A program made the position numbers and the translations under genes. Below, piece after piece: positions 22,392-35,317 of a stretch of DNA of 64,000 nt. Positions within the stretch are counted from its first letter, which is position 1. Every line of letters starts with the position of its first letter. Below the pieces are notes generated by a model, which did not search any database, was not told the DNA's origin, and saw only the letters and a program-made list of their open reading frames with translations. The DNA is from Siphonodentalium dalli (lineage: Eukaryota > Mollusca > Scaphopoda > Gadilida > Siphonodentaliidae), in the NCBI GenBank assembly GCA_032622095.1, contig CP136069.1:153997043-154061042 (forward strand), in the 5' to 3' direction.

Positions 22392-22981
22392 GGTTTAACG
22401 ACAGTTATAACGCTATGTCATATTTCGACTGAGAGAAACTGCACCAAGAACAATCGAAGCAAATGTGTATACAGATAACCGTAAACTTTACTAAAATGGA
22501 ACAATGTATTCATATGAAAACTCACAATTCAAGTACTCGATTGTGCTCAGAATAAAACACATAAATAAAACACATGGATATAGAAACTGATAGAAACAGA
22601 TTATCGAATGTAACAACCAGTGAATGAACTGGTATCCGATTCACTCTGTTAGTGACTGAAGAAAAAGCCAAAGCAGGCATTCTTCAAAATTCATCAACTT
22701 GAACCAACACACTCAGTGTTTTCAGACCGAAGTATAATCGATATCTTTTATTTACCTACCATAAATTAAAGATATTTACCAGATTTTATTATCTTCGTCT
22801 GTGCCTCGATTATGTATAATCAGGTTTATCTTCTTGAGAGAATTCGGACTGGTCGAGGTGATTATGTTCTACGATAAAATATTCAAATGCATGGTTCCAG
22901 TGTTCATCGAATACTTTATCAATGTTGTTTGCTTTCTCTTCATATCAGGTTCGACCCTTACTTCTGTGTAAGCATAATCTC
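22392..22981. other. Intergenic sequence, nothing recognised
   Basis: No gene or repeat supported. Confidence 0.4.
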
Positions 22982-23207
22982 TTAAAGGGGTACTGTGTAC
23001 TAAATCCAGCCATCTATGGGATCACCTCCTTTTATACGCAACAGCATTCATTATAATTACCATGTTATTTGCATCATTCATAGAGAACATGGGTCTATTT
23101 TGCACTAATCCATGGCTCAAATTTATTCATTTGTTGCATATATGCTGTTGAGTATAAAAGGAGATGGTCCCATAAATGGCCGGATTTATTGTACATTACC
23201 CATTTAA
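22982..23207. mobile_element. TTAA MITE (AGGGGTACTG family), copy 1
   Basis: The body (22986-23203) begins AGGGGTACTGTGTACTAAAT. Its inverted right end reads ATTTATTGTACATTACCCAT. TTAA flanks both sides (22982-22985, 23204-23207). GGAGATGGTCCCATAAATGG and CCATGGCTCAAATTTATTC are shared with copies at 37750-38066 and 38751-38910. Confidence 0.75.
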
Positions 23208-23741
23208 TGTCTCCTGTTTTTTTGTGTTGCGTTTACTTCCACTTTTTTTCTGATACTTCCATCTCAGAATTAGCTGATGTTATGAATTTCCTGTTGCCTG
23301 TGATTGAATCTATTGCATTTCCGATTCTTAATTTGAAAAGCCGTTGCAGTATTTGATTCTATTACCTGATTTTCTGGCGAAATGTTTACGATGTTTGTCT
23401 GGATGCTGGCATCAACATACTTCTTTAATTAACAGTTTGATTTTGTTTGGGTTTTATACAATCCTTATGGTCGTGACAATAAATAGAACACCGTGCACCC
23501 ATGATTACACTACTTTTACAATTCCCCTGACCATGACCATACCCCTGGCATTTAAAACATCCTCATGGATTTGGAACATATGCAGATAAATATACCTTCG
23601 ATATAGGCAGATGTTCACACCGATTGAAGGTCAAAAGATAACTGTGCAAATGAATGTTTTGTCCATCAACAGTCTTAGAAAGACTTCTGTGTCTCCCTGT
23701 CGAGCCAACTCAGCCAATTTGTATAATTCAGACGAGTCAGC
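23208..23741. other. Intergenic sequence, nothing recognised
   Basis: Only an 81-codon plus ORF (23344-23589) with no recognisable features. Confidence 0.35.
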
Positions 23742-23958
23742 TACAGTAATGCTCTAATTAATCGACCTCTTAACCAAAGCAGAATTATGGGTAACTTTTC
23801 AGGATTTAGTCGGAAATATGGCTTGTTGCCATTCATCGGAAAGCTCTCGGGGAGAGCTTTCCGATGAATGGCAACAAGCCATATTTCCGACTAAATCCTG
23901 AAAAGTTACCCATAATTCTGCTTTGGTTAAGAGGTCGATTAATTAGAGCATTACTGTA
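23742..23958. mobile_element. 217-bp perfect palindrome, TA-flanked MITE (long form)
   Basis: Two arms of 107 bp are exact reverse complements around a 3-base GGG centre at 23849-23851. Outer ends are TACAGTAATGCTCTAATTAA, as in the 19760-19876 element. Relative to that element one arm appears duplicated in inverted form and joined through CATCGGAAAGCTCTC. Such symmetry points to a recent foldback event and a strong cruciform tendency. Confidence 0.9.
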
Positions 23959-25633
23959 TATCGAGGATTGTCAACACTCTGATTCTATTCAACGTGTTGT
24001 GAGGGGTAACCAATACTGGCGATTGTGCAATATTTGTTATTTGCAGAATAGCGTCAGATTAAACTTTACTTGATCATTCAAGCAGTAGTGAGCCACTACT
24101 GTCCCAGTCCAGATTGGTTTGACATGTTTAAATTGTTCAGCAATACTGTGTAGCGTTTTATCAATGACAAATACAGAATGTTCCTTGACATTCGGACCAA
24201 AGTCCCGAACCAAGTACAGAGGATATATCTCAGCAACATTGGAACTTAGCGAGTCATCACTCCTACGATCAATACGATGCTTCTTGTTGAGTTGCCATAT
24301 GAAAAGCAAATAATCGACAACTAGCCCAGCAGCCGCATCAGACTACCACTAAATAACTGGTCGGGCCAAAGACTGGAACATAACTGAACCGGTGACCCAA
24401 TTTGTCACTGCTTACAGCAGCCTCTCGGTACCACTCGACAGCGAGACAGCCGTGAACACTCCTAGATTTAAATATTCCACAATAATCAATACAGAATTCA
24501 AAGAGACGTGAGATGACAGAAACAACATGCATGGAAAATGGAAACACAACAACTGAGTCGTCAGGGAAAAAAACAGTACAACAGAAAGCAATGCAGGTCC
24601 AAAGTGAATCATGAGCTATATACATCAGGTCGATGCATCACGTGACAATACTACCCTATAGTATAACCAGGACTCATACACCACCTAACATGGAATGCAC
24701 CGCATGGCAAACATGGTGCCACATTAGGGGATTCTTACTTCTCGGTTGGGGTTCTACACCTGGCCCACACGGGGCCATGGGCCGGTTCTAACCCGTATTT
24801 TGTCCGGATTGTATATCGGGAGAAATAGGAATGTTATATAAAATGTATGGAAGATATATAAAAATAGGACGATATATTTTACGCATGCGCGGATAGACCA
24901 GAAAAGGCATTAATATAGTGAACAATGATACACATTTTAATATACACGGGCCAGCTCTCTGTGTATTGCACAGTATTCCCACGATGGTCTATAGATCTGA
25001 CGGCACAATGGCATCGGTGAAAACAAGAAACGAAAATCTATATTTCCGAACTCTCAAAAAAGGGTGGATCTATGTAATTTAACATCATATTCCTGACCTT
25101 GGTGCCCTGTTGGGAACTCCATTCAACGTCGTCCATACATGTGCTTTAGCAATGTCTGTCTGGCATAAGGTTACATGTATTATTTCTTAACAAAGTGTAG
25201 ACTTGAAGCCAGGGATCAATATTATGAAACTGTTACAAATTGTTAAATTGTACTAACAATTGGACTCAACAAAACAAATTCGTAGCAATGATTGCCGAGA
25301 TCAATTGTGAAAACCAAAAGTGGAGATTTTGCATGCGATAATTCTAATAAGTAGCACAGTGACGCAGTATATAATGCTAAAACCCCAACCCCGATATATC
25401 GGCCCTTCTTATACTTTGATTGGGTGGGAAAATTCTCACTGCACATTATGGTATTTAGTGTAAAAGTACCATAACATAAACCCATTTGCGATTTGTTTAA
25501 GAGTCTATCATCTACGCCTTGATATGGTGGTGGTTGGTGGGAGTCAAAACGCATGTGTCTTAAATATTGTGCTAGAGTTAAAGCAGACAAGCTGACATTA
25601 TAAGATGTCACGAACGCCAACGTATTCCCTCTC
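23959..25633. other. Unrecognised region with minus-strand ORFs
   Basis: Minus ORFs of 90 (24037-24309), 95 (24338-24625) and 125 codons (25243-25620) are present. The first two lie in different frames and could be broken exons, but I recognise no domain. No splice sites convinced me. A CAATATTATGAAAC motif at 25211 relates to the MITE at 19303. Confidence 0.3.
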
Positions 25634-26400
25634 GGTTTGCCGTGTGACCCGGTCTCATGTGCTTTCTCATTAAAAAATATGGTGTGATGTTACATGAGCC
25701 GGCCCAACTCGGCAAATCGAGTTGTCTCGTCCCGCTTTGCCGGGACAACTCGGTTAACCGGGACAACTCAGCTTAGGTAACAGCGATTCATCCCGGCTCG
25801 CTCGCGTAATGTGAGTGACGTTTACTAACAGCCCGAGTCACTCACTTATGCGCACCGAGCATTATATTGGATAACGTCATGTCAAGTTACAACGAATTGT
25901 GTTACGTTCTTGCGTCGTTCCTAACGCTCACCTCTACGTCAAGGTACAACGTTCGGGCATGTAGCGACTAGTAAGTGCCGACATACATTTTCTGGAGATT
26001 AATTCGTTGATATATATAGCGTCACCAGATATCCCCCAGGTGTATACCGGAGGATAGGAAAGCAGTATAATAGCTACCCACGACGTCGTATCCGAAAATA
26101 GTATAGGGCGGAATTCCGCCCCCCCCCATAAACGGGACTTTGACGGCGGAAGCGTTACGTCGTGGAGTTGGACGGAACATTGAGCGGAGTGTCTGAGCCA
26201 GGTACGAGAATAGTTACGATCCAGACTTTCATTCGGGCTAGCCGGGATGAATCGCTGTAACGTGAGCCGAGTTGTCCCGGCTAACCGAGGTGTCCCGGCA
26301 AGGCGGGGTGGGACAACTCGGTCTGCTTAGTTGGGCCTGCTCATGTCTCATCACATCATAGTGAGAAATCACATGAGACCGGGTCACCCGGCAAACCGAG
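25634..26400. mobile_element. GC-rich foldback element, about 770 bp
   Basis: Arms of about 165-180 bp are inverted. GGTTTGCCGTGTGACCCGGT opposes the complement ending GGTCACCCGGCAAACC. Inner blocks CCGGGACAACTCGGTTAACC and GATTCATCCCGGCT also have complements. The GCCGGGACAACTCGG motif occurs several times in each arm and again just outside the right end (26400-26422). The element is strikingly GC-rich for this window. It has no long ORF. Confidence 0.75.
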
Positions 26401-27256
26401 TTGTCCCGGCTCATGTAACAAGTCCCATAGTTTCATTTAGACCAATGTCGTTGATTAGCTAAATGGAAACCATGCCTGCATTGTATGATGTTACATACAT
26501 TATTATTGGCGCTATGTCGCCGATAAAAAGCTAATTTGAGGCGCAACATGTATGGTTGTTCCCCTGCGTGTCGTGTATCATTCATAGTACTGTCATAATG
26601 GCTGCATTATAATCCGCGATCAGTGTATCGACAAACTGCGTTGAGCAGTGCATAGTGTCCGATTCGTAGTGCGACAGTTCTCATAATTAAAGATATCACA
26701 TTCAAGTGCACATCGGTACAGAAAACATCAACTGTCGATTAAGAAGATTACTGCCAGGTGCGACACTAAACAATATCGATCCAGATCTCAAGCATTATCG
26801 GACACGGACAAAGTGAATCGTACTACGGACGTGTACTCCCAGATGGTTTGAGAGGAAGCGAAAGAATCAATCACGGTGATTATCACCGAACGAAGTCTAC
26901 TGTCCCCACACAACGTATTAAATAATTTACTGACAACCGGATCTGGTTAAAAAAACGGGCATGGTTCACGCCGTCCATAGAATTATTTTAGACAACTGTT
27001 TTGGCCATTTCCGAATTATTTGCCATTATTGAGAAAGGATGGCCAAATTGAAACACCAAAATGTGCAAATGAAAGTCAGTGGTTTATAACACTTGGCAGC
27101 TTCTATCAATACTGCGCAAAGATGAAGAATTACTAATACGAATTCATCATAAGAAAGCACAAGCGACGTGTATAGTAATTCCGATTATACTATAGTGGAA
27201 ACTGTACCGTCTTTTACTGCACGTCTTAGAAGTTCAGTGCTATTGCTGTTCCATAA
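26401..27256. other. Intergenic sequence, nothing recognised
   Basis: No gene or repeat supported apart from a short spill of the foldback motif at 26400-26422. Confidence 0.35.
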
Positions 27257-27349
27257 TTACAAATCCGTATGGAAAGTACGTCCCAGAAGCATCGCGTTGA
27301 CATTATTGTAGTACATGACGTTCGCCTCAACCATGAGACCGGAACTATA

Positions 27350-27620
27350 AAATAAAAGCATCACCACACATGACAAAACAAGCCCTATATATATGTGCCG
27401 GAATAACCCTGTATCTGTTAATGTACGGATTCTACGACGTGTGACGTGTAATACACAGAGAGCGACACGTGTGTTAATGTGTGTGCTGATACGGCACTTG
27501 TGCCATCGCGGAAGGATAGTACTCCAAGCTGTGCCTATCATCGTGCCCATCTTCAAAAAACTCATTAACATCCTCGTATCATTCGGTGTATGTATAACAC
27601 GTGTAGAAGTTTTATAATAC
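27350..27620. other. Fragment related to 35590-35800
   Basis: Blocks AAAAGCATCACCACACATGAC and CGGAAGGATA followed by a CTGTGCCTATCATCGTGCC-like stretch resemble 35594-35620 and 35748-35790. In the plus frame both encode a similar peptide (GRIVLQAVPIIVP here, GRITAYRAILVP there). A 160-codon ORF covers the region on the minus strand (27257-27739) and has one hydrophobic segment. Whether either is a gene remnant is open. Confidence 0.35.
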
Positions 27621-27769
27621 ATGTATACTAGCCCCTGGTCTGCTGCTATTCTTAGAGGTGATTGATGATTGGCGAAATAAAATTTTCTTCCCCATTTTGG
27701 ACAATCATTGCATGGCCTATTTGGACACCAATAGAGCAAACACTCGCCTTACCTGTACAAGTACACACA

Positions 27770-28110
27770 TATGCACCAAGACGTGGCGACATTGGTGATA
27801 CTTTTGTAAATGTCATGCCTAACACAATATTAGATGGAAATTATACACCACATATAGGTTTAAATTGTTTTCATTGTTTCATTTCCAACCATTAATTATA
27901 GCGGAAAATGTTGTGTCTAGACCAACATCAGCATATCTTTTGGTCTGAAATGGCCATTAGTTGGACACTTTCGGACCTTAGGTGGGGATCATGTTTGAAA
28001 TATCTAACAGTAAGTTGCAACACAACATTGTTTAAGATTGCAGTTGGAAATTTCAAGCTGGACACCCCCTCCCCCCAAACGAAGCCCTTTAGCTACGCCA
28101 TGATGTGCAT
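27770..28110. repeat. Dispersed transposon remnant (GACGTGGCGACA ends)
   Basis: AAGACGTGGCGACATTGGTG at the left and an inverted TTAGCTACGCC at the right (near 28090) bound blocks shared with 13240-13870, namely TAGACCAACATCAGCATAT and GGTCTGAAATGGCC. Terminal motifs suggest a hAT-like non-autonomous element; the class is uncertain. Confidence 0.45.
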
Positions 28111-29157
28111 ACCTGCATGTGTCCACTAAATTCCACGACCATGGTGTTCAGCGTTTTTGGATAGAAAGTAATAAACGCAATTAATATATTCTGGTCGAAT
28201 ACCTGTTAATCTTCGAACATATGATATATATAGGTGCTGATATATATAATTGAGCTTCAAGATATAACATAAGAACAATTCGATATCCCAGTATTTTACA
28301 TTGACTTTCCCACACAACAAATTGCAGATACATGCCATTTTCGATAAAGATTCGACAATTTATCACACGAATTTCGTAATAAAATAGCCACATGTTTACC
28401 GCTACCATCGTGTCCCAAAATTGATGTCAGTGTGAGTGGACGATAAAACGAGAAACCTAAATCCGATTTGTGAAATCGGGACCCAGTTTACCTTTCCGAA
28501 AAAAATAAGTTTATCACTTCAACAAGTCATTCCGAGTCACATATATACAGTCAGTACTGTATAATCATATAATGTATTTTAGACCTATTATGTCCATGAA
28601 ACGTGAGAAAAAAGAGAAACTATTAGGTTTAATTTAATGCATGATTATACAGCGTGTTCAGCCCATCGCACATGTCACGATTCGACGTCACATTAAACGC
28701 GCACGAACACATTCTAAACTGTAATTATTGAAAACTGCCGGAAATGAGTGGTAAAACGGAAGCCATTTCAACCAAGAGTCATTATCACATTGGTTCTCAC
28801 CGAGAGGACGAGTTGGACACTTTTTATACAGTCTTGTCGATGACACTATTAAATACGATGGTAATTTTAGCTCTATTAGATTGAGGTTTTCATTTCAAGG
28901 CATGTCATTATTTGTGACAGTTCTTTCTGTCTTTGCACAGTGGAAAATCTTTTGTTAACTGGGCAGTAATGTGTCGCTGTTACATAACGGCCCAAGGAGC
29001 CAGACTCATGTCACAACTCATTATCCTCACTTTCTCACCCAAATACAAATGTGGCTCACCGGGTCTATCGCGTAATTGGAAAAATGGAAAATGTAGCCCA
29101 TCACGCATTATTGGAAAAAAAACGCTACCACGCAGTGTATCACGGAAGCATTTCTGG
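28111..29157. other. Intergenic sequence, nothing recognised
   Basis: Short ORFs on both strands and no recognised family. No repeat was confirmed. Confidence 0.35.
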
Positions 29158-29696
29158 TTAAAGGCACGGTCGGCGTTCGTTGCAGAAATATTCATATTTG
29201 TTCAAATCGCCATCAACAGAAGGAATATTAAATATATAGTTTTGTTCATGAATATGCCAAACATAATAACAGCGCGTAAATAGTATATTGTCGTCAAGAC
29301 GTACGATGGTGTATGTAGACAAGAGGCTGCTCGTGTTACAGAAGTTTTGCTTCTGTTTACATAACACAGCGCAATTCTATTGGTTAATCACAGACAAATG
29401 GTATAATCGCTCTTTATTTTTCCATATCAAAAAAACAGTAACAAATAACGCTCTTTATGTTTACCATATCCGGATCTAAACAAAAGCCAGGTTCTGTAAC
29501 ATTTTTTGCTTTTGTTTACCTAACAAAGGAAAAACATTTGACAAAAACATACTGTTTATGTCATATTTCTGATTGTTATAAGAACACAGTCTGTCTGTAT
29601 TTTACTATTCTTTCTGTATATGGCGGTTTTTGACGGAGGTGAATATTTTAACAGGATACTCACCGCCAACGCCGCCCGTATATTTAGCACAGGCTC
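29158..29696. mobile_element. TTAA MITE (AGGCAYGGACGG family), copy 3
   Basis: Begins TTAA at 29158 then AGGCACGGTCGGCGTTCGTT. It ends with CGCCGCCCGTATATTTAG, a slightly eroded version of the right end. Collinear with 21865-22391 with scattered substitutions. Confidence 0.75.
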
Positions 29697-29794
29697 GACT
29701 GCTATAGATTGCACTACTGATTCTGGAGAATTTGGGGGAATTCCATTACCGCCAGCAAGCATTCGCTCTGTGTCGGTCTAAATAACTTCTGAAT

Positions 29795-30273
29795 TTAACT
29801 CAATCCGATTCGATAATCCCCATATCATCAAATTCCAACAACAACAACAACAACAACAACACAATTTTTGAAATGCCGCTTCAGTTATCAGAATCGATTA
29901 ATTGGCAATAATTGCCCAAAATAATGCTAACCACAGTCAACTATAGTATAAAATTGCCCAAAAACTTGTTATTTATCAACATATTGTTCAACGAAACATT
30001 GCCGGTTTGTCAAATATCTGACACAAAAAAGCCTCTTGATTTTAGAGTAATCCATCTTCATCCGCAATTTGGTCCCGAGACCGTCTTCTCATCGACTTTT
30101 ACTGGGCCACTAAATATTCCAGGTGGTGAAAAATAAAAGATTTAAAAAAAATCTATATCTGATCACTCTGAGCTTTGATGGGTGGGTTCCTCGACTCGAA
30201 TACAATTTTTGTTTACCCCCGAAGCCAAATAAATAGTAAATGAGGGGCGCTTAATCGGATTTAGTACCTTTAA
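29795..30273. mobile_element. TTAA MITE (AGGTACTCAATCC family), longest copy
   Basis: TTAA at 29795-29798 and 30270-30273 flank a 471-bp body. The left end reads CTCAATCCGATTCG then CCCCATATCATCAAATTCC and a (CAA)n run at 29828-29861. The right end reads ATCGGATTTAGTACCT. Internal blocks are shared with 21186-21385 and 42021-42499. Confidence 0.75.
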
Positions 30274-30749
30274 TGTATGCAGTATGGCAGTGTGACCGAC
30301 AATGTTTATAGCGCTGTCTTTAGTTATGTGGGTATAATCTACCACTTTACAAGAATTCCGACAATCACCTGATTGGCTGCATCGCTTTGATGACAGGTGT
30401 CGTGAATGATTGTAATATTTGCTGTGGTAACGAACCCCCCCCCCCCCAAAAGTCTCCAGACCCAGTACTGCATTAGCTGCCGATGATGTTTATTTAAAAC
30501 CAGAACTGTCACGAAACTAAAATTCTGGCTGAGATTGTTTATTCATTCGCCATGTGTATATGGGTTTAAAGAATTACATACAAGAAAAAACAATAACAAC
30601 AAGCTTTAAGAACACAGTGAGGGCACGGTATTCATTGGAGACTTATTCAAATGTATGATGAATGTGATAAATCGATATATCTATATATATATTCCATTAG
30701 ATTACATTATATAATCGACGCTCGGGCTATAATATGGACATTGAATATA
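30274..30749. other. Intergenic sequence with a C run
   Basis: A run of C occurs near 30437-30447. Nothing else is recognised. Confidence 0.4.
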
Positions 30750-31151
30750 GATCATGCCATGAGCCTGTACTCTGGCTAACGCCCGTAGCGATCATATTCC
30801 ACCAGTACAAACCATTGGAACTTTTTGAAGTTTTGACAGGCATTCTTATAAGGTCGAAAAATAACGCGGGGAATATATTTCTTAGTTGTATCTGTCCTTA
30901 ATAATCTACTTCACTGTAGGTGAAGGTCCCAAATCGAAATTTCATGCTTTCGTGTGACTTTTCTGAGGCGATATCGTAATAAACATTGAATTATTTACCA
31001 AGGATAAATTCTATAAATGTAAGCGACGCAAAGCAAATTCGCCCACACAGTCACTTAAATCAAGAAATTTCGAGTTAGGACCTTCACGTGCAGCGAAGTA
31101 CATCATTAAGGAACAAATAATAACTAAAAATATATTCCCCGCGTTATTTTA
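30750..31151. mobile_element. Uninterrupted MITE, relative of 4512-5325
   Basis: The TIR body (about 30858-31151) has arms sharing AAAATAACGCGGGGAATATA and its complement, then CTACTTCACTGTAGGTGAAG opposite CTTCACGTGCAGCGAAGTAC. The left side also carries the GGCTAACGCCCGTAG end domain (30776-30795). At 31055-31058 a single TTAA marks the site that is occupied by the foldback element in the other copy. Confidence 0.75.
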
Positions 31152-34100
31152 TCATGTTGGGCCATGATGGGGAGAGAACATAATGCTACTTGATAAATTG
31201 TGAATGGGATTTGAATGTTATAGTGGTTGCGAGAGAATTATGCCCAGTAAACATGAGTCACCCATTAGACCATTGACACAAAAATCTCAGATCGAAGAAA
31301 GTTTTGCGATCTATTGCTATATACATAATACTATGTAGAGGCTACACTAATATATCTATCGGGGCTGTGGTTGATTATTGGTCCAATTCGGACCAAGCAA
31401 GTAACACGCTTTTCCATAAATGGGGTATATTTAACGATAATTATTTTTCAATGTAGTTGGGAAGCCACGCAGTACCATACGAGAAGAATTGTGCAATTTG
31501 ATAGGGCTCGGTAATTGTTCCTTCGGGTTCCAGATTGCAGAAGAAGCGAAACCCAAATGTGCGTGCAGTTATAGGTCTCATGTTGTGCATTGGCTTCGAC
31601 TTGTTACTATATAGATGTAAAGGTTGGTCAATATGAAGGTCACACCTTCCAAATCTTATGAGTGCATTGTTTTATATATTTAGTCATGGCCCCTGTACAG
31701 GCTATAAATACTACAGATGCATTAATTCGTTCGCATATGTATACGGTTTGCGATAATAATTTGCCGCGACCTATTTGTCGATGGGCAACATCACACCAAA
31801 TGCAGCATATTAGGGACACACTAAAAAGTGTAAGCCATGGCTGGCTCCAAGAAAAGGTTTAAGTGGTGCGTGAGGTCGAGTTTGATTCCTTCGTTCCATA
31901 ATTATATGCATTAAATTTAGAATACATGACCGCATTGGAATAAGGAACACATAGTTAATTACTGTTTAATTTTAGTAATAACTTTTTTTGATTTTTTGAA
32001 TGGATCTTTTCAGAAACACACTAAAAAGTGTAATAAGCGTCGTGTGATCAGCAATTAGCTTAATTTGGTATTAAAGGGATACTGTACTCAAATGTTGTTG
32101 TTGGTTTCTATAGTATCTGAGTCGTAGAATTAGGTAACCATATTTCGATTATTTGAAAGTCTGTTGAGTATGAAATAATGTTACCAATGGCAGATTAGTT
32201 GGAATGCGAACATACAAATTGTCGTTGTCGAGTAATTTTTGTACAGTTTTCAAGCAAATGTATCAAATAAATGTTATATTATATGCATACTAGACACATA
32301 TATTCATTTAAGTTATTGTATAGTCACTGGTCATGCAGTGAGTGGCTTGAGTTTACGCCCCGTATCAACGTAAATGTTTACACGACCATGTTTGCCACGC
32401 GTTGCCCAATCCACTATCCGTTAATTAATTTGATTACGTCTGGTACACGGAAATTCGTAATTCAATTTATGGCTCCAGCCATAAATTAAATTTATATCAA
32501 ATTATTAGCTTTGATTTTAAGATAACCTATTAACCTGAACGTTTGCAGAATACATCTTCAACTCAAAATTACTTATTTGTCTATATATATTATCGATATT
32601 AGATCGGTGTTATTACCGGGAATTTATTGAAAATGGCGTACAGTACCCCTATGTAAGCCCAATAACATATAAGAGCACAGCCGAGATCTAGACTCCAATG
32701 GTATCAGTCGCCATGCGCTCGCAAAGTTGCCAGGTATTTGTTTTGCAGGTATTTCGATATAGAAAGCTACAATGTGCCAGAAACCGAATGCAAATACGCT
32801 TATAAACTGCATCCGTACCACTGCAACTAAATGAGAAATAAAAAACTATGTATAGTTCCACTAATTTAGCGATTCTATCTAAATTTGTCTGTAAATTGCA
32901 TGAAATTATCTCGCAAGAACCAATCATACAGGTGTTTTAATACAATGTGTTCGTTCCGTCGTTACATGTGGAACTACCGAAATTTTACGTCTCATGTCGT
33001 TAGTATTAGTAAATTTTCATTTTGTATGCATGTTGCCGTTCATATTCTGTGAACCGTCCTTCGCGAAATTTGAGACACTTTTTCCACAAAAAAAAATGAC
33101 GCTGCTTGGTTTCTTAAGTAAAACAATATCCTGATTTTTCTGAACTAAATCAATCTATTTGAACTACATGTGGTAAACCAATGAATATACCACATAACAA
33201 TATAATCTTTCAGTTTCTGTATTTTTGTTTAAGATCCAACTAAATCTCAATATAATTTAATTATCTTAGAAATAGTTTCGTTTAATTTCTTTTACACCTA
33301 ATTATGACCGATGAATGACCTCCCTTTAAAATTATAGTTTGCTACAAAGGCAAATCGGCAAAGCATCAAATCACTTAAATTTCCAGGTGGGAGCGACCGG
33401 TATTTCTGCTGCGGAGAAAACTTGTTACCTCACCACCACTAGCTTCACAACCCGGATTATAGAGTCTTTATGCCCGCCTACAAACGTAAATCCTCCTTAC
33501 CTCCCTTCCTCCTGAAAGTTCGACGCACTCCTGTATTCCTTAAATAATCCCAGAGCGCCCTTAGCACACCGCTCATCCTCTTGAGATAGAGTTACGATAC
33601 AAGATCCGTATAAGAGGACCTGGTTCACGACCAATAACCACCGCGAAATCACACACAATCATCAAGTGAAGCACAAGGAACGACCAGCAATCGCTCTTAA
33701 ATCGAATGTTAAACGGCAGCAAAAAGACCAGTGATACAATAGACGTTATACTGCCAATGTTAACCTCGTTAAGGAAATAATCATCGTAGAGATTTTAACG
33801 CTCGAGGCCCGTGAACCGTCATTAGATGGAGTCCAGTGAATAAGAAGACCGAATAAGCAACGCTATCGCTGGCAATTACGATAGTACCTTGATGGAGATT
33901 AGATATTGGATCTTTGAAGCGAGTAGTGATGTTTTGTGTCGATCCAGGTTACCGTATGTCGGTATATACAATCAATCATCAGTCGACACACAGACATTCA
34001 TGGCTCACCTGTGATCGATATGAATGTTTGTTTCCCTACATAGAAATATAGAGTCTTTAGTTCAAAACCGGTTCAGAGCAAAGCGACGCTATTAAGCACG

Positions 34101-34229
34101 ATGACAAAATAATACGATGCGATCTTTGGCATAAAACATATTTTAGAAACGCTCTTTAATATTCGCTGTTATCGGATAAGGAAACCATAAACGCTCTTTA
34201 TCTTACGCAATCTTATGAATATGTGGTAA
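31152..34229. other. Three-kilobase stretch without recognised features
   Basis: ORFs stay below 80 codons. GAAACACACTAAAAAGTGTAA-like phrases occur at 31818 and 32012. A possible end of the AGGGGTACTG MITE family (TTAAAGGGATACTGTACTC) is at 32073, without a partner. I see no exon or RNA gene that I can support. Confidence 0.35.
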
Positions 34230-34670
34230 ACTGCCAAACTCCATGCAGGATTTACCTCCCTTTATGACTCGACAAGACCGTTGCTACCGGCGACATTTTA
34301 CCCACATTTGGTGATTTCCGCGATATTAAGATATTTATTGAGCGAATAGAGCAACATGTGCCCGTATTAAGCACACGATATATCGAACACAATTCGTATA
34401 ATTTCGTAAATTAAGTTTGGAAAGTCCCACTAGAACCAAAGAACTGTATTGCGAAACGGTGTGATTTTGTTCTCCGATTATGTTTTATCAACACAACGGT
34501 CTAAACGCACATGGAGGACAGCATCATGACAAAACGCATGCTGGCAAGTAAAAAACAAGAATTCTACAATCAACAGAACTACCGCTCTAATTCTCCATTC
34601 TGCCATTAAGTGTTAACTAGTGCGGGAATTGTTCTCAAAGCACATAAGAAATTTGACTTTGGTGTTGGCT
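34230..34670. repeat. Dispersed 440-bp repeat, copy 2
   Basis: Collinear with 12470-12910: CTCCATGCAGGATTTACCTC, GATATTAAGATAT, GAACCAAAGAACTGTATTGC, GAAACGGTGTGA, and AATTCTCCATTC occur in the same order and orientation. Confidence 0.6.
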
Positions 34671-34739
34671 GGTCAACCAAACGAACACAAATCGTCAGTT
34701 ATTTTTGCCTATTTCAATAAGGATTTGGTTCCGATGATT

Positions 34740-35315
34740 CTATTGTTGATCCGGTATTGAAGCTACCCATATTTTGTTTCGGTACAACATGTATATGGAT
34801 TGGAGAACGCGTCTTTCCACAAATCAACATCTAAATCTTTTTTGAAATAAGTGTTCCATTTCCCGACGAGATTTCTATTTACATTATCTTCTACTAGAGT
34901 TTTACAAGTCGCATTAGAAGATTTTGTTGTGAGTTGCTTTATCTGGAATGGTATAAAGGGGCCGTTCAATTTATAATTTGTTTCTTTTTTTGAGAATCGT
35001 TTAAGGTTCCGGATATATGTTTTGAGGTGCTTTTATTTTGACTAGGACAGGACAGTGGTATCTTATTTGCTGTGATGGGATAAATGAACCAATGACTTCA
35101 GTATTATCCACAATACTGGGGTTATTTGTCAAAACAAGATCAATTGTTTCTGTGAAGTGTGTGTGGGCTCGCTAACTAATTGTTTTAGTTCGAACTTCCC
35201 CTTAAGGTGTCCTATCTATTTTCCTGAGCCGTTCAGCTGATTCTCATTAAAATCTCCACATACTATTATGTCTCGTCCATGGTACTTGGCCGTTCCAATT
35301 GATGTCGCTATATAC
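34740..35315 (-). pseudogene. Decayed LINE endonuclease region
   Basis: On the minus strand, pieces of an APE-type LINE endonuclease appear in several frames. GRDIIVCGDFNENQLNG contains the G-D-x-N metal-site motif. ETIDLVLTNNPSIVDNT is the T-x-I-D block, and YHCPVLV stands where the S-D-H motif is expected. A Trp-rich linker (ends at 34763) follows. Frameshifts and stops separate the pieces, so no protein is made. The fragment differs in sequence from the intact LINE at 58349-63420, so it is a different lineage. Confidence 0.65.
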
Positions 35316-35317
35316 TT

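Noticed and set aside
24037..24625. Two minus-strand ORFs that might be exons of one gene
   Set aside because: Different frames, no convincing splice signals, no recognised domain; noted as unrecognised sequence only.
27257..27739. 160-codon minus-strand ORF with one hydrophobic segment
   Set aside because: An ORF of this length is expected about once by chance in 64 kb of this composition; no recognised domain, and the related 35.7-kb region is open on the opposite strand instead.
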